Shown: positions 6,335 to 9,550 of the stretch, one piece after another
How the letters are laid out: each line of letters starts with the position of its first letter
How positions within the stretch are numbered: position 1 is the stretch's first letter
DNA from: an uncultured Methanomassiliicoccaceae archaeon
GTDB lineage: Archaea; Thermoplasmatota; Thermoplasmata; Methanomassiliicoccales; Methanomethylophilaceae
Length of the DNA: 9,550 bases
Direction of reading: 5' to 3'
NCBI GenBank assembly: GCA_945492685.1
Contig: CALYUZ010000016.1
Location: forward strand, 1 to 9,550
Position numbers and translations under genes: made by a program
The notes under the pieces: model-generated
Seen by the model: the letters and a program-made list of their open reading frames with translations, nothing else
What the model was told of the DNA's origin: nothing
Database searches by the model: none

Positions 6335-7846
6335 TCATTTCCTCCCCTTGTCGGCCAGCTTGTCCTTGCACTTCCTCTTCTCGGGTGCGAAGGATGCCCG
6401 TATCTTCTTCCCGTTGATCCTGGAGCCGTTCACAGCCTTGAGGACCTCGCCGGCGATGGATGTGTCTATCTCCACGAACGACGAGCTGCTGCCCATCCCG
6501 ATGCGTCCTATCTTATCTTCGGTGATCCCGGCGCAACGGGTGATGTGGGAGACGAGGTCGGTGCGGGTGGTGCCGGAGGTCTTCCCTATGTCCAGGGAGA
6601 GGACGGTGGCATCCTCCAGCCCCTTGGATGCCTCCTTGGTGATGGTGGCCTTCACCTTCTTCTTGCGGGGTTTCTCATCCCTCCTCTCATCGGCATGGAG
6701 CGCCTTGAGCTCGGGGTTGGAGATCTGCATCCCCTGGATCTGCTTCCTGGTGACCCTCTCCACCTTCCTGTCCATGTACTCCTCGTACACCCCGATGCGT
6801 CTGTCCTCCTTCGGGGTGATGAACGTGATGGAGACTCCCGTCCTTCCTGCCCTCCCTGCACGTCCGATGCGGTGGGTGTAGGTCTCCGGGTCCAATGGGG
6901 CGTCGTAGTTCACGACCACCTCTATGTTGTCGATGTCCAGTCCCCTGGCGGCGACATCGGTGGCTATGAGCATGTTCATCCTGTCGTTCTTGAATCCGCG
7001 GATGGTCCTGTCCCTGCGGAGTTGGGGCATGTCGCCGTGGAGGGCACCGACCTTCAATCCCTCCTCGCTCAGTCCGGAGTAGAGGTCGTCCACCATCTTC
7101 TTGGTGGAGCAGAACACCACCATCTTCGGGTCACCGTTGGCCATGATGTCCCTGAGGATGTCCATCTTGCCGTTCCTCTTGACCTCCACGTAGTACTGTC
7201 TCACCAGGTCGGAGACCAGTTCGTCGTGGGACACAGACACTTCAATCGGTTCCTTCATGGATCTCTCGGCGATGGAACGCACCTCGTCGGAGAGGGTGGC
7301 GGAGAACATCAGGGTCTGGCGGTTCTCCGGTGCCAGGGAGATGATCGTCTCCATGTCCTCCATGAATCCCATGTCCAGCATCCTGTCGGCCTCGTCGATG
7401 ATCAGTTCCTTGACGGCATCGAACCTGAGGTTCCCGCGTCTGTTGAGGTCTAGGATCCTACCGGGGGTTCCGACGACGACATCGCATCCCATCTCCAGCT
7501 TCCTTATCTGATCTGGGATGCTTGCTCCGCCGTAGACGGCGACGATGCGGTGACGGGTGTTTGCGGATAGCTGTTTCATCTCCTTGGACACCTGTTCAGC
7601 GAGTTCACGGGTGGGGGTGAGGACGAGTGTTGTCGGAATATCGGATCCGGGACGTGTGCGTCCGAGGGCTATCATGGAGTAGGCACCGGTCTTCCCGGTA
7701 CCGGTCTGTGCCTGTCCGAACATGTCCTTTCCGGACATCCCCTCCGGAACCGCTTGGACCTGGATCGGTGTGGGTTCGGTCCATCCCATTTCCGTGATGG
7801 ATGCGCACAATCTCTTACCGATACCCAACTCGCTGAATGTGGTCAT
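6335..7846 (-). CDS. DEAD-box RNA helicase with C-terminal DbpA-like RNA-binding domain (copy 2)
   Basis: A 503-residue paralogue of the neighbouring helicase. Q motif PTPIQ 25-29; motif I AQTGTGKT 46-53; Ia PTRELA 78-83; Ib TPGR 127-130; II DEAD 151-154; III SAT 182-184; V ATDVAARGLDI 295-305; VI HRIGRAGRAG 325-334. A charged linker (about 380-408, with RRDEKPRKKK) leads to a DbpA/CsdA-like RNA-binding domain at about 412-487 and a basic tail (KRKCKDKLADKGRK) that copy 1 lacks. Linker and tail probably add non-specific RNA affinity. The start is ATG 7846. A GTG at 7855 is in frame but falls inside the ribosome site AAAGGTG (7853-7859), whose GGTG lies 6 nt before the ATG. The next gene downstream is copy 1, beyond a 106-nt gap. 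The two look like an old tandem duplication that has since diverged. Confidence 0.93.
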   Translation of the reverse strand: MTTFSELGIGKRLCASITEMGWTEPTPIQVQAVPEGMSGKDMFGQAQTGTGKTGAYSMIALGRTRPGSDIPTTLVLTPTRELAEQVSKEMKQLSANTRHRIVAVYGGASIPDQIRKLEMGCDVVVGTPGRILDLNRRGNLRFDAVKELIIDEADRMLDMGFMEDMETIISLAPENRQTLMFSATLSDEVRSIAERSMKEPIEVSVSHDELVSDLVRQYYVEVKRNGKMDILRDIMANGDPKMVVFCSTKKMVDDLYSGLSEEGLKVGALHGDMPQLRRDRTIRGFKNDRMNMLIATDVAARGLDIDNIEVVVNYDAPLDPETYTHRIGRAGRAGRTGVSITFITPKEDRRIGVYEEYMDRKVERVTRKQIQGMQISNPELKALHADERRDEKPRKKKVKATITKEASKGLEDATVLSLDIGKTSGTTRTDLVSHITRCAGITEDKIGRIGMGSSSSFVEIDTSIAGEVLKAVNGSRINGKKIRASFAPEKRKCKDKLADKGRK

Positions 7847-7906
7847 GATTAACACCTTTCAGAATATGTCGATCACGACAACTTCCGAGTGTCTGTTTCA
7901 CAGCTT

Positions 7907-7917
7907 GTATATAATAC
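7907..7917 (-). promoter_or_regulatory. TATA box of helicase copy 2
   Basis: GTATTATATAC on the minus strand, about 61-71 nt before the ATG at 7846. This predicts a start near 7883 and a leader of about 37 nt that contains the AAAGGTG ribosome site. Confidence 0.55.
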
Positions 7918-7924
7918 ATTCCAT

Positions 7925-7942
7925 CAAAAATGGTTGTTTTTG
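7925..7942. repeat. Small inverted repeat between two divergent promoters
   Basis: CAAAAA (7925-7930) and TTTTTG (7937-7942) form a 6-bp palindrome around TGGTTG. It sits between the minus-strand TATA box of helicase copy 2 and the plus-strand TATA box of tRNA-Gly. It also lies just beyond the stop of the minus-strand tnpB frame, where ATTTTTG could act as a weak T-type terminator. Whether it is an operator, a terminator or chance cannot be decided. Confidence 0.25.
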
Positions 7943-7950
7943 TAGAAACT

Positions 7951-7960
7951 ATTAAATATT
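7951..7960 (+). promoter_or_regulatory. TATA box of tRNA-Gly
   Basis: ATTAAATATT, preceded by the purine-rich GAAAC expected of a BRE, is centred about 28 nt before the first base of the tRNA. This is the standard archaeal spacing. The TAA that ends the opposite-strand tnpB frame (7952-7954) is part of this box. Confidence 0.65.
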
Positions 7961-9550
7961 AGTACTGTGATAAGGGGATGTTGCGATTGTAGTGTAGGGG
8001 TTAACACTTGACCTTGCCAAGGTCAGACCTCGGGTTCGATTCCCGGCGATCGCACCATTTCTTTTCTCAATTCCTCTCTTCAGAACGTTGATTGCTGCGT
8101 TTACATCCCTATCTATCTCCAATCCACAGTAAGGGCAGGAATGAATACGCGTGTAGAGTTCCTTCTTTACCATCATTCCGCATTCTGAACACAGCTGGGA
8201 TGTGTTCCTCGGGTCCACATAGATGACATCTGTGCCTCTATCGGCAGCTTTGTAGTCTACCATGTCTGTGAGCTTTCTCCAGGATGCTTCTGATTGTGCG
8301 AATCTGAGACTTCTTGTCCTCTCTTTGGAAATCAGCCTCTTGATATTAATGTCCTCGAAGACGATCAGATCATGTTTCCGTATCAGGTCCAGGCTGAGTT
8401 TGTGCATGTCGTCTCTCTGACGGTTCCTGTAGTGTCTGTGGAAGTGTGCGATTCTTTTTCTATGCTTCTCCCACTCTTCGGAACCTTGTTCGAATCTGTT
8501 CATGCGGGTCTGCTCCCTTCCTATCTTCTCCTTGAGTCTGGATAGTTCTCTGAAGTTGGCGATCTTCTCACCTTCTGATGTGGTGATCAAGTCAACGGTA
8601 CCCAAGTCGATTCCGATGGGTGTTCTTGGATGGTCTTGTATGATGCGCTCGGGAGAAAGGTTGTCCGGGCAGTACGTAATCTGGCAGAACCATTGGTTCG
8701 TATCATCTTTGAGCACTCTGCACCTCTTCATCACCCCTGGTACTGGATTCTCATAGGGCATTCTGCGTCCAAGGGAGTTTGTGCGTTTTCCGTCCGTCCG
8801 GACCATGTGTCCGTCATAGCGTACTTCACCGACTCCTGCCAATCTTATGACCTTGCGGGTTTCTCCGGCTTTTCTTGGGAAACTCACTCCTCTCCCGACC
8901 TGCGGGTAAACGAAGGAGCGCATCCTGGATCTCTTGCTTGGCTTCTGGTTCTTTCCGGTGATAGTATTGTTCTTCAAGGTCATAGAGAGACTTGTACAGA
9001 CTCTGTCGCACACTTCCTGAAGGATGGTTGCAGGAGCATCTCTGTAGAGCTGTCCGTTGATGCTGTTCCGTTTGAGTTCATGGACGACGTATGAGCGGAC
9101 GTCCTTTGATGACGGGATATTGCCATCCTCCATCATCGGTGTGAAATGATCCAGGAGCTCATTCTGCAGCATATTGCATGTGTTTAGGATCGATTCGAGG
9201 CAACGTCTCTGTGTCCTGTTCGGTTGAAGCTTGAACGTCTCGGTCCTATAATCGGGAGGTATCCTCGGACCGTCCTGCGGGATCATCGTCTCGATCAATC
9301 CGCTAAGATCACCAAACGCCCCATCCAATGTCTTCTTGTCCGGCCATCCTTTACAATCGAGCCCTCTCACAACCCTCGAGAGCGAGACAATGAAGTCGTT
9401 ATCGGGGATTATCCGGCCCAAATTGTCGAGCAGATAGTCTATGGTTTTTAGACGGAGTTCGGGGTCATCCGTTGATTCGCAGATGTGGAAGGCGTCATCG
9501 AACAGATTCTGTTCATTCAGGGGGTCGTCAGAGGTGGTGTAGAACACTGT
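7952..9550 (-). CDS. tnpB: TnpB (IS605 OrfB) RNA-guided nuclease, open at window edge, 3' end fused into antisense tRNA-Gly
   Basis: TnpB cuts DNA guided by an omega-RNA made from the end of its own element. Residues are counted from GTG 9547. The TnpB core begins near 103 (TETFKLQPNRTQ). The RuvC nuclease has Asp314 (GIDLG), Glu398 (VFEDI) and Asp481 (DRDVNAAIN), and the zinc ribbon has C453, C456, C471 and C474, so catalysis looks possible. Two oddities. Residues 1-100 do not resemble TnpB and the frame stays open to the right edge. The last 35 residues (497-531) are antisense tRNA-Gly and its promoter, so the natural C-terminus is absent or was never there. Two internal starts would give a normal-size protein: TTG at 9298, 8 nt after a perfect GGTGATC (9307-9313), and ATG at 9286. 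The gene is less GC-rich than its neighbours, suggesting transfer. No tnpA is visible. Confidence 0.85.
   Translation of the reverse strand, partial: TVFYTTSDDPLNEQNLFDDAFHICESTDDPELRLKTIDYLLDNLGRIIPDNDFIVSLSRVVRGLDCKGWPDKKTLDGAFGDLSGLIETMIPQDGPRIPPDYRTETFKLQPNRTQRRCLESILNTCNMLQNELLDHFTPMMEDGNIPSSKDVRSYVVHELKRNSINGQLYRDAPATILQEVCDRVCTSLSMTLKNNTITGKNQKPSKRSRMRSFVYPQVGRGVSFPRKAGETRKVIRLAGVGEVRYDGHMVRTDGKRTNSLGRRMPYENPVPGVMKRCRVLKDDTNQWFCQITYCPDNLSPERIIQDHPRTPIGIDLGTVDLITTSEGEKIANFRELSRLKEKIGREQTRMNRFEQGSEEWEKHRKRIAHFHRHYRNRQRDDMHKLSLDLIRKHDLIVFEDINIKRLISKERTRSLRFAQSEASWRKLTDMVDYKAADRGTDVIYVDPRNTSQLCSECGMMVKKELYTRIHSCPYCGLEIDRDVNAAINVLKRGIEKRNGAIAGNRTRGLTLARSSVNPYTTIATSPYHSTNI
7983..8057 (+). 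tRNA. tRNA-Gly (anticodon GCC), CCA encoded
   Basis: Delivers glycine to GGC/GGU codons. The full cloverleaf can be drawn: acceptor stem 7983-7989 with 8047-8053 (one G-U pair); D stem GTGT 7992-7995 with ACAC 8004-8007; anticodon stem TGACC 8009-8013 with GGTCA 8021-8025 around loop TTGCCAA, anticodon GCC at 8016-8018; five-base variable region; T stem 8030-8034 with 8042-8046 (one G-U pair) around TTCGATT; discriminator A8054 and genomic CCA 8055-8057. There is no intron. It has a TATA box upstream and a T-rich terminator right after the CCA, and it is convergent with, and overlapped by, the 3' end of tnpB. Confidence 0.96.
8058..8067 (+). terminator. T-rich terminator of tRNA-Gly
   Basis: TTTCTTTTCT directly follows the encoded CCA, as expected for archaeal tRNA genes. 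It lies inside the 3' coding end of the opposite-strand tnpB. Confidence 0.55.
9307..9313 (-). promoter_or_regulatory. Strong internal ribosome site before the TnpB core
   Basis: GGTGATC matches the archaeal 16S anti-SD exactly. It lies 8 nt before an in-frame TTG (9296-9298) and 20 nt before an in-frame ATG (9284-9286). It offers a start for a TnpB of 444-448 residues without the upstream extension. Confidence 0.4.

Noticed and set aside
7983..8057. The C-terminal TnpB segment containing GNRTRG as a possible new protein domain
   Set aside because: It is simply the reverse-strand translation of the tRNA-Gly T arm and anticodon region, a common artefact.
8058..9550. A second copy of the tRNA 3' end that would mark the other attachment site of an integrated element
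   Set aside because: I found no repeat of the tRNA 3' sequence to the right of the tRNA within the window. It could lie beyond 9550.
1..9550. CRISPR array or rRNA genes
   Set aside because: No regularly spaced direct repeats and no rRNA signature sequences were seen on either strand.

Overview
The window looks archaeal, most probably a Thermoplasmata-type methanogen relative (a Methanomassiliicoccales-like organism is my best guess). The evidence is a GC-rich chromosome that prefers AGG for arginine, archaeal TATA boxes about 25-30 bp ahead of the expected transcription starts, ribosome sites matching GGAGGTGATC, an archaeal-type valyl-tRNA synthetase and a compact tRNA-Gly. The lineage assignment is inference.

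Layout, left to right. (1) Positions 3-2603, plus strand: valyl-tRNA synthetase, with its N-terminus cut off by the left edge. (2) 2604-3207: a region without large genes. It holds the structured, T-ending 3' region of valS, two GC-rich stem-loops, and one minus-strand gene (2908-3051) for a 47-residue very basic protein. (3) 3208-4191, minus: a D-lactate/D-2-hydroxyacid dehydrogenase of the D-LDH/VanH branch. (4) 4263-4832, minus: a CDP-alcohol phosphatidyltransferase that overlaps the end of the next gene. (5) 4816-6228 and 6335-7846, minus: two tandem paralogous DEAD-box RNA helicases, each ending in a DbpA/CsdA-like RNA-binding domain and each with its own TATA box and leader. (6) 7983-8057, plus: tRNA-Gly(GCC) with its own promoter, T-rich terminator and encoded CCA. 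(7) 7952-9550, minus: a TnpB (IS605 OrfB) RNA-guided nuclease gene with an intact catalytic triad. It runs 3' into the antisense of the tRNA, and its N-terminal extension runs off the right edge.

Regions 1-6 look like ordinary housekeeping DNA: translation, RNA remodelling, membrane lipid synthesis and redox metabolism. The right end is accessory DNA. The tnpB gene is visibly less GC-rich than its neighbours, its reading frame has no stop of its own before the tRNA, and at least 100 residues before the TnpB core do not look like TnpB. The tnpB-tRNA junction and this extension are the most interesting features of the window. I saw no CRISPR array, rRNA or complete insertion sequence.
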